Shown here in pieces: positions 49,431-61,143 of a stretch of 64,000 nucleotides of DNA; position 1 is the first letter of the stretch, and each line of letters opens with the position of its first letter. A program made the translations under genes and the position numbers. Source of the stretch: Ehretia macrophylla. Taxonomy: Eukaryota > Streptophyta > Magnoliopsida > Boraginales > Ehretiaceae. The stretch lies in contig CM075769.1 in NCBI GenBank assembly GCA_037974665.1, positions 24,739,139 to 24,803,138 on the forward strand, given 5' to 3'. The notes under the pieces are model-generated. The model was given only the letters and a program-made list of their open reading frames with translations, made no database searches and was not told the origin of the DNA.

Positions 49431-49592
49431 TGACACGTGTCTCGGGACACATGTCATGCATGCGTGGACGTGCCACGCATGCATGACATGACATGTGGCG
49501 GGACACGTGTCATACATGCATGGACATGTCACGCATACGTGACACGTGGCGTGACACGTGGAGGGACACATGTCCCGCATGTGTTGGCCTTG
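49431..49592 (+). promoter_or_regulatory. G-box and RY-motif cluster upstream of the LTR C2 TATA box
   Basis: Four CACGTG G-boxes (49434-49439, 49504-49509, 49543-49548, 49555-49560), several in the ACGTGTC/ACGTGGC form bound by plant bZIP (ABA-response) factors, and three CATGCATG RY motifs (49455-49462, 49478-49485, 49515-49522), the type bound by B3 factors such as ABI3/FUS3. The middle is a perfect palindrome with 18-bp arms (49450-49467 and 49473-49490) and a 5-nt spacer. It is GC-richer than its surroundings. The TATA box follows within 40 bp. Confidence 0.7.
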
Positions 49593-49598
49593 AAAACC

Positions 49599-49606
49599 TA
49601 TATAAA
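49599..49606 (+). promoter_or_regulatory. TATA box of LTR C2
   Basis: TATATAAA in CCTATATAAAGGGG, just downstream of the G-box/RY cluster and about 140 bp upstream of the donor-like site at 49748. Confidence 0.65.
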
Positions 49607-50433
49607 GGGGTTACTTGACCCCTTGAAATCAAACATGCAGACACTTTTCTCTGACCTGATTTTACTAAATTATATCGATTCAATTTAGTTAACGTTCTGA
49701 AAGTTCCAAAATTGGTCCGAATCTTTTTCAATTTTCGGCATTTTAAGGTGAGGAAAATTTTGAAAAACTCATGCTTATTTGAGTTAATTCATTTATTGTA
49801 CAAGTTAATTATTAATTTATAAGTTGTAAATATAGACAAGCTTGACTGTGAGGGTTTTATTGTTTTACTTATTTATGGTATCTACATGTTAGTATATCCC
49901 TATTATACTTAAATTTGTCCAGTTAATCACTAATATATACTGCCCAATTTATCTGGTAGTTTTAGCATAAAATAAGCAGAAATACTACCCAAGTATTTCT
50001 AGAAATGCTATACATGTTATTTGCATGCCGTTATAATACCCAATTTATACTTGGAAATTGCTTTATTATAGCTGTTACTCTGCCAGAATACCGCGGAACA
50101 TATGTTATTACTTGCCGGAACAATCTCTTTAATTGATCCCCAAACGATCTGCTGTGTTTTCTATGACTAATTGTGCATGCTTGTGTGTTCTTGAAATTGG
50201 GGGTTGTAACCTCAGACACGATAGTTGGTACGAACGCCCAGCGGCATAGGGCTTGCCGGTGCTCCCGTACCTATCGTGGTCCTATTCCCTCTCCCGCCTG
50301 GCGATCTCCACCCTCAAGGAGCTGGGTCATAGATTTTGGATACAATCCGAAGTATCCTCTTGGGAGAGATAAGAAGTTGTGATCTTGATTCGGGGTTGGC
50401 CACCTCTAGAAATGACATCAGAATATGGGTAAG

Positions 50434-50514
50434 TCCTCCCGCTTGGCGATCTCTACCCTCGGGGAGGAATATGTGATTAAGTACTCCCGCTTGGCGATCT
50501 CCACCATTGGGGAG
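50434..50514 (+). repeat. Repeated hairpin unit in LTR C2
   Basis: Two copies, and a third more distant one at 50287-50325, of a unit with the loop GCTTGGCGATCTCYACC. Stems TCCTCCC/GGGAGGA (50434-50440 with 50462-50468) and CTCCC/GGGAG (50484-50488 with 50510-50514). LTR C has the same unit with stems CTCTC/GAGAG and CCTACTCTC/GAGAGTAGG. Confidence 0.6.
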
Positions 50515-51064
50515 GAAATCTGCTTGTTATTTACATGACGTTACGTGATTCAAGTGTGTTAATAATCTCTATTGGTTATTATATGTTGTTTACCATATGT
50601 GTTATACTACCGTACGTGAATTGCATCATGATTTGCAAAAGAGACCGACCAGAAATGTTTTCAAAACTCTTCTTTTCTATCCTCACTGAGCTTCCCCAGA
50701 GCTCACCATCTTTTCTTCCCCCTAATGCAGGTGCAGCTTAGCTTGAAACGGAAATAGACTTTGAATGTTTACATGATCGAAGCCTATTGCTATCATAGTT
50801 GGATCCAAGTTGTAAAAGTTAGAATTTGTTGTATTAATTTCGGAAGAAAAGTAGCTGTGTTGAAACCTCAGTTTGTATGATAGCCGGGTAGTTATCAGAT
50901 CTCAAATGTTGCAACATTCTTTTGTACTTAAATTAGTATATAAATGCTTGTTATTAAGTAATTCTCTATTTACTGTTCCTTTTAATAGAAAGTTATGAAC
51001 TCGCAATGACGATAAACACAGACTTTGACCTAGTCTTGAGAAGGGCCGGGTTGGGGTCGTTACA

Positions 51065-51327
51065 GTGTAAGTGTGTAAGTAGGACACCCTTTTGTGCTTT
51101 CTATTTCCATTGGTTTTATTATTCTCTTCTATTCAATTATCGCTTATTTTGGAGAAAGTAGTACTCTTATATCGTATCATTATTTTCTTTAAAGTTTTGC
51201 TTCTTGGATTGTTGAATTCTACATTTATTGTCATTGTTTCTACTCCTTGATATTTATTCTTGCCTCTTATATCATTTATCTCAAGATTTCCTCATTCATT
51301 TTACATCTCGAATTATTGGCTTCTTAT
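51065..51327 (+). other. Leader of the LTR X element, second part
   Basis: Non-coding, T-rich. It matches 54595-54806 (GTGTGTAxGTxGGAxACCC, TTTTGTGCTTTCTATTTC, GTCxTTGTTTCTA) and ends where LTR H begins. Confidence 0.6.
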
Positions 51328-51847
51328 TTTGAGACCCCGAATTTGCCCTAATTTGCAAATACATGTTTTATCTGTTTAAATGCTATTAGAATTAATATGT
51401 ATGTATTTATATGTGATATTAAGTGATCTAAGATTAATTGTACATTTAAAAGACATTTGCAAAACAAATAATGTGACTTTTCAACTTCTTTTGCAAAATT
51501 GAGTTTTATACCTAGGTTGTATGTATATATCTATATATATATATATATATATAGACTAAAAACTAAAAAAAACTCAAAAGTTGACAACTTTGACTTTAGT
51601 TATTTTGTTGACTTTGTATTATATTAGCTATTATACATACAATATACACGAAAATCAGCCAAAACACCCTAAAAACACATACAAAAATGTGAGCCCCGGA
51701 GGAAGAAGGAAAATAGTATTTTTCAAGGGTTTTCAACCATTTTTGAAGAAAAAAAACTCAATTCAAGGCCAAATCACTTCATTCAAAGCTTGTTTTTGCT
51801 TGTTGGGCACCTATTCTACCTATTTCTAGCCTTAGTTTGCATCAAAG

Positions 51848-53008
51848 GTGAGGGAAAAACTAAATCTTTTTTTAAAAGTTTGTGTCAAATTTTAGTCGAT
51901 GCATTTGTAGATGCTATTTTATTAAATTGATGTTAGATTATTTCTAAGTAGATGATAAGGACCAACTTAGTGTATTTATAGCCATTTTGAATGGTAGTAG
52001 CATGCATTTTTATTTTTCGGGTATTAAATTGATAATCTGGCTTGTTTCTTAAATAAATGTAGTTGTAGTAGTTGAAATTGGATGGTAGTTGCTTCTATAG
52101 ACTTGTTAATTATTGTGTAGTAATGTTATAATGGCAAATTTTCAATTTGAATGCCATGTTAGAAGTCAAAAATTTCAGCCTTGAATGCTTTGCTATTTTG
52201 GACTTGTTGGGCTTGTTTTTGGTGGCTTTTGGTTGGTTTCCGAGGGGGTTAATGTAGTTGCTTGGGTGGTTGAGTGGTAGGAAAGGGTTCGGGGGTTGTT
52301 TGATTGTTAGATTGTAAGTTATGATGTTTGGAAGTTTGTGTAGTTTTTTTTAAAAATGTCTAAGTATTGTCTTTAATAGTTTGGTGTTGATTGTGTGGTT
52401 GATAATTGGGTTGTTGTTGAGTAGGCTTGAGTTTGAATACATGTTGAAATGTGTGTTGAGTTTGGATGACCTACTTTGTCATCTAACTTAAGTGTTTTAG
52501 AATTGTGTAGTTGATGATTGCTGAAGTGTTGTCTAATTGATTGTTGAATGTTGAAGTGCTGGGAGGCAGACAACCTACTTTGTTGTTCTCTCGGAATATT
52601 AAGTGTTCAATGTCAATTGTTGTAAGTCATGATAGTGTGTCACCTCTCAGGCGGTATCGGGCTTGTCGAGTTGAAAACGGCATGACTACCATTTGTTAAC
52701 CCCTATCTCGTGTGGTCGGAGAATGATCATGGAATGTGGGGCTAGGTTGGTGTATTTCAGAATTCATTTGGTGCATGGGTAGGGTTCGTGATTGGTGCAC
52801 AAGGAGAACAACTTCAACCGAACGAGTATATCGTATCCTTATTGATTGGTTACTTTCATTGTTACAATTGAAGTGTTGTTGATGTTTATTGTGCGTTATT
52901 GTTCCTAGGGTGTTTTCCCAAGTGGTAAAGAAAGCATTTCAAAAACATCCTATTGAACCTTCGCTGAGCTTTGTTATATATAAGCCCACCCTCTTTGTCG
53001 ACTTTCAG
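51848..53008 (+). other. Putative intron in LTR H (reference copy)
   Basis: Donor ATCAAAG|GTGAGG, acceptor GACTTTCAG|GTG. In order: stem TTGGATGAC/GTCATCTAA with loop CTACTTT; stem AGACAAC/GTTGTTCT with loop CTACTTT; arms AGTCATG/CATGACT around GGCGGTATCGGGCTTGTC; hairpin TGAGCTT/AAGCCCA 20 nt before the acceptor. This order recurs in LTRs J, K, L, M, N, P and M2. Confidence 0.5.
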
Positions 53009-53101
53009 GTGTAACTGAGCAAGATCTTGGGTACGTTCCTCAGGAAGTTGAGTACGAGCCTTTTATTGATGAGTCCAATGTGCAAGAGTCTTATCCGTGA
53101 T
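53009..53101 (+). other. Conserved short open frame after the LTR H acceptor
   Basis: About 30 codons: GVTEQDLGYVPQEVEYE, then FIDESNVQESYP and a TGA stop. The same frame, with silent third-base changes, follows the acceptor in nine other LTRs here. No ATG begins it and it is not known to be translated. Confidence 0.5.
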
Positions 53102-53525
53102 GTCTATGCTGGAGTGCTCTTTATGTTGTTTTGTATTATGTAGCATGTTGTAATGTTTTAAGCTATGAAGATTGTATTATATAACTCAACTTAAAGATAT
53201 TGGTTGGTATAATGCTAGTTAGTTGTCTTTCTTTTGGAATATGATAGGTTGCTAGACTAGTATTATATCTATTGTGCATGTGTATTGTATAGCTAGATGT
53301 ATGTTGTTGAGACGGAGGCATATGTCTTGTTGTTGGAATGGTGAATGGTTGGGTAATGAATGGTGTTGAATGTGTTGGAGTTGTTGTTGAGGTTGTAGTT
53401 GGTTGTGTGATGTTTATAAGGACTAGTGTAGAGTCATGTTGTCCATATTACAGACATTATATTGCCAAAATTCCATCGCATCCTGACTGATCGTAAGTGG
53501 GGTCGAGTTGGGACGTGACATTAAG

Positions 53526-53537
53526 TGGTATCAGAGC
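53526..53537 (+). other. Primer binding site behind LTR H
   Basis: TGGTATCAGAGC, perfect tRNA-Met type, five bases after the LTR end. Confidence 0.9.
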
Positions 53538-54806
53538 ATGATTAGCTTGTAAGCCGGGGTATCCTCGGAGTGTGGGTAGTGGTCTTGACATGAATGCATG
53601 TAATAAGTATCAAGTGAATTATATGTTAATATGTTTATGTGATTAATTTTCTATGTGATCAATATGTTTTAGGTGTTAAGTGAACTAATATGGTCAATAT
53701 GTTTTATGTGACAACGTGTCTTATGTACTCAATGTGTTGTATGCAGCCAATATACATTATGTGATTAATATGTATTATGTGACAACTGTGTTTTATGTGA
53801 TTGAAGTGACTTGTGTAAAATTAGTTGTTTATGTGGTTTTAATTGCTTATGACTGTCTTATGTGGAACAACGTGCTTTAGGTGCTCAATGTACTTTAAGT
53901 GACTAATGTGAGTTATGTGATCAACTTGCCTTATGTGAAGTATATTTCTTATGTGACTTTAATCGTTTGTAACTTGCTTACGTGATGTAACCTGTTTACG
54001 TGATATTGGCTTCCTATGTGATGAATTGTGTGTTATGTGATAATGTTGTACTATATGATAATCATGCATTATGTTGTACCTGTTTTTGTGTGATATAATT
54101 GTATATATGCTATAACTGTAGGTGATTCTTTTGGGTGAAGTAAGGATGACTACAAGAGCTCTCGGAAATAGAGGTAGGCCGTGATTTTGAATTATTATTA
54201 TTATTCTAATAGTTTATCAATGAGATTTTAATTATTATGTTTATGGATTTTAATCTCAGCTTAATGGATTGATCTTGATGTTCCTTTGGCGAGAGTGAAG
54301 TTGTTCGAGGAAATAACAATTTATTTTTATGATTAGAGTTATTTTTCTTGCCATGTGTAACTTGTTATTACTTGGAGATGAGTCATAAGTAGAGGTTCTC
54401 TTGAGGTTGTGATCATGCACTTTTGGGGTCTTCATTAGCGAATCTTATTTGGTAATCGGTGATTTATCTTGTTTAGTGATTGGTTTGGTGAGGAATGCAA
54501 ATTTTAGAGTGATTGTATGACTCCTCAGGTTCTCTAGATCTCCTTAGTGTCTTGTTTTGGAGAGATAGATTATAGGATTTGATTTATTGGTGTTTAAGTG
54601 TGTAGGTGGGATACCCCTTTTGTGCTTTCTATTTCTATGGGTCTTATTATTCTATTCTACTATATTCTCATTAATTTGAGAGAGAGTTACACTTTTCTAG
54701 CATATCAATTGTTTCTTGAAAGTTTTGCTTATTGGACTAATTGATCCTATACTCATTTGTCGTTGTTTCTATTCCTAACATTCATATTTGCTTCTTATAG
54801 CAATAT
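53538..54806 (+). other. Leader and start of the LTR H element
   Basis: The first 55 bases match the leaders of E and M1. 53600-54110 is a degenerate TTATGTGA(T/C)xAAT-type repeat. An ATG at 54147 opens MTTRALGNRGRP-stop, like the gag start of M1 (LRTRGRPQRGN), but capsid sequence does not follow. 54200-54806 is AT-rich and shares its end with the LTR X leader. It is cut at 54807 by the copia element Co1 and its continuation is not in the window. Confidence 0.6.
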
Positions 54807-56583
54807 TGTGAAGGTTCTCTAGCACGTAAAACACATATAGCGCAGCGGAAACATGAATAATAAAGCTATAAAACCTTAGAGAACCAAGAATTGAATCATC
54901 CAAACATGCACTTGGACTCAAAAACATGATAGAACCAAGAAAAGTTAAATCTGAAAATTCGTTACCTCTTGACGAAGACTACAAATTGTTTGCTTGGATT
55001 GGAGACCACAACGTAGCAGCCCTCTACAATCTCATACACACCACATCGAGGCTTGAACGAGGCGAAGCAAACTTTTGCATGAGCTTCAATGGAACGACAC
55101 AACTCCCAAGGAGAAAGAGAGAGTGGCGGGTAGGTTTTGTGAGAGAGAGCTGAATTTTGTGTTATGTCTACTAGAGTTTCACTTTAAGTTGAATTTATAA
55201 GGAGCTACTAGTTTTCAATATTTTCACCTTGACCCCATACCTTATGGGGTTCTTTAAATTCAGCTTATAACCTTTTCTAATCAACTATAAGTTAATTAGA
55301 CATCAACCCATAATTAATTGACACTCAATTAATTATCAATTCAACTTATACAAAAGCCAATTTCTCAAATTGCTCTTGACTCTAAGTCAAACGTTTGACC
55401 ATCAAACTTTCTCTCTTATTTGCATACTCGAATGGTTTCCCTAAACCCATTCTAACCATGTGCAATCCATTATATAATTGTTTCTAGATAGAATATGAGA
55501 AGATCCTTGTGCTAGCGTGACTTCTCCATTTTATCCCTCATAGTTCTAACCCTTCAACTTGTGTGCGATCCTGTAGGTTCGAGTGCCAAGCCGGTAGTAA
55601 CTAGGGCAAGTATCAATTAACCCATCTCTATTAGAACTCCTTCTAATTGCTACTAATCGAGGTTGGTGTCTAGCAACACTTCCCAACGACCAAATGGCTC
55701 GAATGCTTAATCCAAGCTTTCCTACTCAAGAACCTTTTGGCGACTAGTTAACATATAGTCCATTCCTTCCACTAGATGCCCCGAGCTTGCCCTAGGGTAT
55801 GGTTAATGTCAGTCAGACCCTAATAGGCTTACTCCTATGTTTTGTTGACTTTTCCTATATGACAAAAATCATACCACCATGGCCATGGATTTTTGTCAAT
55901 ATCTCTATGAGACGACATATGGCATACTCTCTTTCATCTAGAGTAGTGGATCCTCGTAGCGACACTCACTAGGCTCGCAAGTACTTGACTGTACCCGAAT
56001 CCCCTTTCAAGTAGGTCTTCTCTTCCTGCCTTTTGTCTAGGGCCAAAGTACAATGAGTTGCTTACAAGCTACTATGATGTCCTCAAGTCAAATGATTACT
56101 TTGCACAACTATCACCTGAGAACCTTCTCAATGACTTAGGCGGATGAAGCCTCATTGAGTGTTCTCTATGGATCGTGTCCGATGTACATATCTCCATACA
56201 CACCCATGCATTAGCCTTGATATCTCATGTCACTTGGTTGATGAGATCAACCTAGATAGAGCTAACTACATGTCAGTCTTGCCATATTCATCAATGCCCA
56301 GTCTTGATGAATCCTATGACCTAGGATAGGTTTTAGGTATGTCTTAGGTGTCGATTCTCATCAACCATAAGCTCTTATGGTTTGACCCTATATCGACATA
56401 TCCAAGAGCTTTATCAGTTATACGTAATATGCAGCTAGATGATATATGAACGTATAAGAGATAAAGGTAAACATCATATGGTACTTTTATTTGATTAAAA
56501 CTTTATAACAAAGACCGTTTCGTTACACAAATATTCCTATCATCCTTCACTGAATGATTGGCTTGCAGGGCGTATTCCCAACA
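54807..56583 (-). mobile_element. Co1 3' LTR
   Basis: Sense TGTTGGGAATACGCC..AACCTTCACA, 1,777 bp. The typical copia U5 block TTTCCGCTGCGC is at 54840-54852. It joins the polypurine tract on the right. Confidence 0.85.
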
Positions 56584-57700
56584 TTCTCCCACTTGCACTC
56601 ACAGCAAATCCTTTCGGTATCTAATACCCATCTAGGATCTATGGCAGTCAAACTCCTTTGATCGAAAGGCTTAATTCTATATCTCCATCAATGATGTACT
56701 GGTTTTAAGTATTTCTCTAAATACCTAATAATCGACCTACCAGTGAATCTCATCTAGGTCATCCAGATATCCACTAATCATTCCAAGTGAATTAGCTATA
56801 TCGACCATCATACATTCATGGCATACTTGTTGGAGTCGACCGCCGAAGCCCATGGAATCCCTTTCATGCATTCTCGCTCAGCATTAGACCATATACATCC
56901 GCTTATGCTCAGAATGATCCCAGTTCCAAATGAGTATGTACCTCTTCTTGGAACTATCCATGTGATACCTATTCCGAATAGTATCTTTGTATGTAGACTA
57001 GGATGGGCCTAGCATCCTTCTTGAACTATCTCTATAGATCTTTATACTTAGTATGTAGGATGTTTCCCAAGTCTTTCATAGAGAACTGCTTCGTAAAGCC
57101 AGATCTTCAATTTCCTTAATGCTTCTACAGCATTTCAAATGTGTAGTATGTCAACTACATTGAGCATCAAGGAAATGACTTTTGCTCCCACTAACCTTTT
57201 GTATATGCAGCATTCCCTTTTGTTTTAGACCAAGCCAAGCCCTTTTGACTTTTACGTCGAAACAATCACTCCAATTGCGAGATGCTCACCTTAGTCCATA
57301 AATGGTTATTTATAGCTTGCATACTTTGGACTCAGCATTCCTTGATGTAAAACCCTCGAATTGTACCATGTACACATCCTTCTCAACTTCCCATTGAGAA
57401 ACACGGTTTTACATCCATCTGTGAAATCCACTAGTCATGCAGTGCTACAAAAGCAATCTTGATCCAAATAGACTTCAGCATTGCTACTTGTGAGAGGATC
57501 TTGTTATAATCAATGCCTTGCCTTGGGCGAGAAGCCCTCAGCAACTAGATGCGCCTTGTATATTTCAACCTTGCCGTCTACTCTAGTCTTTCATGTTTGA
57601 ACAAATACTTATACCTTGTGGCAATGAGCCCCAAGTGGGTCAACCAATGTCCAACATTGCTGACCCTTGTGAAGTTCATTTTGGATCTCATGGCCTAAAG
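56584..57700 (-). pseudogene. pol: Co1 reverse transcriptase-RNase H, decayed
   Basis: Minus strand, read across several frame changes. From right to left: AMRSKMNFTR and HWLTHLGLIATRYKYLF (57600-57690), YTRRI..GIDYNKILSQVAM (57480-57560; family form KARLVA.GF.QRQGIDY.ETFSPVA), LMLNVVDILHI (57135-57180), LYEAVLYERLGKHPTY-type (57050-57110; family form FSMKDLG.A.YILGI), and the MDSSKKRY and SVGSIMYAM-like blocks (56820-56960). The catalytic YVDD reads NVVD here, so the first Asp is lost. It ends ERICCECKWEN just before the polypurine tract. Confidence 0.8.
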
Positions 57701-58084
57701 CCACTACTCACAATCAAATACTGCATCACCTCTGAGAATGTAGTTAGTCATACGTCACCTTGATTGACCTCTATAACATCGTCATCCTAGATCAGGTACT
57801 CTCAGAACCTATTTGGCTTGCGAGTGATTCTCCTAGATCTTCTCAGCAGTATTTGTACAAGTATGTCAATGTTGCCTTTAGGTTCTTTCGTCTAACTGAT
57901 TTATTGTGGACCCTAAATCTTATTAAGTTCCACTTTTTCTCCCACTATGCCCTACTTGCAAGAACTCTTTCTTTAAGACCTAGGCATATCTGACCAATGA
58001 ATACTTTCTAGTCAAATGTATAGTAAAAATAATTACCCCTAGTCTCTTTGGGATATTACAAATCTACACTATCAGACCTTGCTT

Positions 58085-58700
58085 TCATTTTCTTTGTCTT
58101 ATGTTTCTTAATGTAGGCGTTGCAACCCCAAATCCTGAGGTAGTCAAGACTTGGTCTGCAACCCTTTCATATCTCATATGGTGTACTCAAAACTGATTTG
58201 GAAGGAACACTATTTGATTGATATGCAGCTAATTTCAAGGCATACCCCAGGAAGATTAGTGAAACTCATCATGGACTTGACCTTGTCTAACAAGGTGTTA
58301 TTCATTCTCTTGGACACACCAATGTGTTAGTGCTCCAGGAATAGTCCATTATGAGAGAATATCATTCCCTCTGAGATAACTTAGAAACTCATTGCTCAAG
58401 TATTTTCTACCTCAATGTGATCAAAGTTTCTTAATATTCTTGCGTGTTCATTGCTCTACTTCATTTTTTAAGTTCTTGAATGCTTTGAAAGCCTTCGACT
58501 TGTGTTTCAATAGGAACACATACATATACCTTCACAGATCTTCTGTAAAGGTGATGAAGTAAGTGAAACCACATCTAGCTTGTACTCGAAATGGTCCATA
58601 TACATCTGTATGTACCAATTCTAACAATTAAGTAGCTCGTGCACCTTTATGAAAGAAAGGTATCTTAATCATGTTACCCTTAAGATATGACTCGTAGGTT
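58085..58700 (-). pseudogene. Co1 integrase, decayed
   Basis: Minus strand. KIPFFHKGARATQLLELVHTDVYGPF (58590-58665, first catalytic Asp in HTD) and RCGFTYFITFTED (58540-58580), then KAFKAFKELKNEVEQ (58460-58500). Farther left is the C-terminal block SVLSTPYEI-stop-KGCRPSLDYLRIWGCNAYIKK (58100-58195), whose usual copia form is TPYELWKGRKPNLSYLRVWGC. Stops and frameshifts throughout. Confidence 0.85.
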
Positions 58701-59590
58701 GCATAGGACACATGAATGCAGTCCCCAAGGAATCTCTACTCGGCCAACCTCTCAAGTTGTTCTTACTTATATAACTGAGTCTGCAGTGCCAAAGGTAGGA
58801 TTTATTCACTACGTTATCTCTGGGTCTTCATATGGTCACGGGTTTTATTTAAGGCACACATATGAACACCATGTTCTATCTATTTGGTACTACTTGGAGA
58901 CATTACTTCTACATCCAATGTAAATAGTTCTCCTTAGTTCCAAACTTCTACTTTTTTATAGTCCCATCAAGAGAGCTACTGGTATCCAATACCCATAGAG
59001 CAGAATTATAAATCAAAAGTTAGGATTTATTGAACTAATCCCAAAACCTAAAGCATCACCATACTTCTATTGCGCGACCAACGCAAGATATTTCTTGCAT
59101 ACCCCTTTACATATCTCATATGTAAATGTCTTCCTTTTGGTATTTGGAAGCTGATAGCCTTGTTCTTGTTCTTATATAGCATTAAACAGATATCCCTTGA
59201 TCCTATTATCATGATTTAAGGTGAATCTTTCCATTTACTTCTCCTAGAAGACTTGGCATATCTCTTGGCCTAGAAGAATCTCCCACTAGCATAATGGATT
59301 TTTTTCTCTCTTTTTGAGTTTGCAATGTGCTTAATCAAATTGAGTAAACAAAACTCAATGTAACCTTGTTCATATGAAGAATCACCTCGAACAGAGAGAA
59401 GACTTCGGGTAATGACTATAGGATCAAACCCAAATGGTGTTCTCCTCAATATAACCGATCATGGGTATATGATCTCCAATAAGAGAATCCTTAGTCATTT
59501 GAACCCCGAACAAGGACTTCGATATCTAATATCTAACTATCTAACATCTAATACTATTCAACTCCTTGTGATGTTCATGGATCAATCTTA
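58701..59590 (-). pseudogene. Co1 upstream part (gag-pre-integrase/gag region)
   Basis: By position this should hold the pre-integrase zinc domain and gag of Co1. I see no block clear enough to name; the sequence is AT-rich with stops in all frames. The assignment rests on gene order only. Confidence 0.45.

Positions 59591-61143
<1,553 letters not shown>

Larger units (their letters stand above)
48894..51064 (+). mobile_element. Solo LTR C2 (Ty3/gypsy, family C)
   Basis: TGTAATACCCGAG..GGTCGTTACA, 2,171 bp, duplication GTGTA. Its ends match LTR C but its middle differs: it carries a compact promoter (49430-49606) absent from LTR C. Putative intron 49748-50730 (983 bp; TTTAAG|GTGAGG to AATGCAG|GTG). 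Contains CACGATAG/CTATCGTG arms (50217-50224 with 50271-50278). Confidence 0.92.
51328..53520 (+). mobile_element. LTR H (Ty3/gypsy 5' LTR)
   Basis: Starts TTTGAGACCCCG (TG changed to TT) and ends GGGACGTGACA, 2,193 bp; the opposite-strand relative is LTR M. A primer site follows, so it is a 5' LTR. Putative intron 51848-53008 (1,161 bp), tail frame GVTEQDLGYVPQEVEY..VQESYP-stop (53009-53101). Stem-loops at 52462-52486, 52568-52589, 52625-52687 and 52965-52988. Confidence 0.88.
54807..59590 (-). mobile_element. Co1, decayed and truncated Ty1/copia element
   Basis: Minus strand. 3' LTR (56583-54807), polypurine tract (sense AAGTGGGAGAA, 56594-56584), then pol in the order RNase H/RT, integrase, gag going right. 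No 5' LTR is reached: another copia LTR cuts it at 59591. Many stops and frameshifts. Confidence 0.85.

Noticed and set aside
49323-49731. Cys/His-rich frames on both strands (MHAWHVHACMTC-like)
   Set aside because: They are translations of the ACATGTCATGCATG/CACGTG repeats in the LTR C2 promoter, not zinc fingers.
57760-58923. Plus-strand open frames of 77-78 codons
   Set aside because: They are antisense to recognisable copia RT and integrase blocks on the minus strand.
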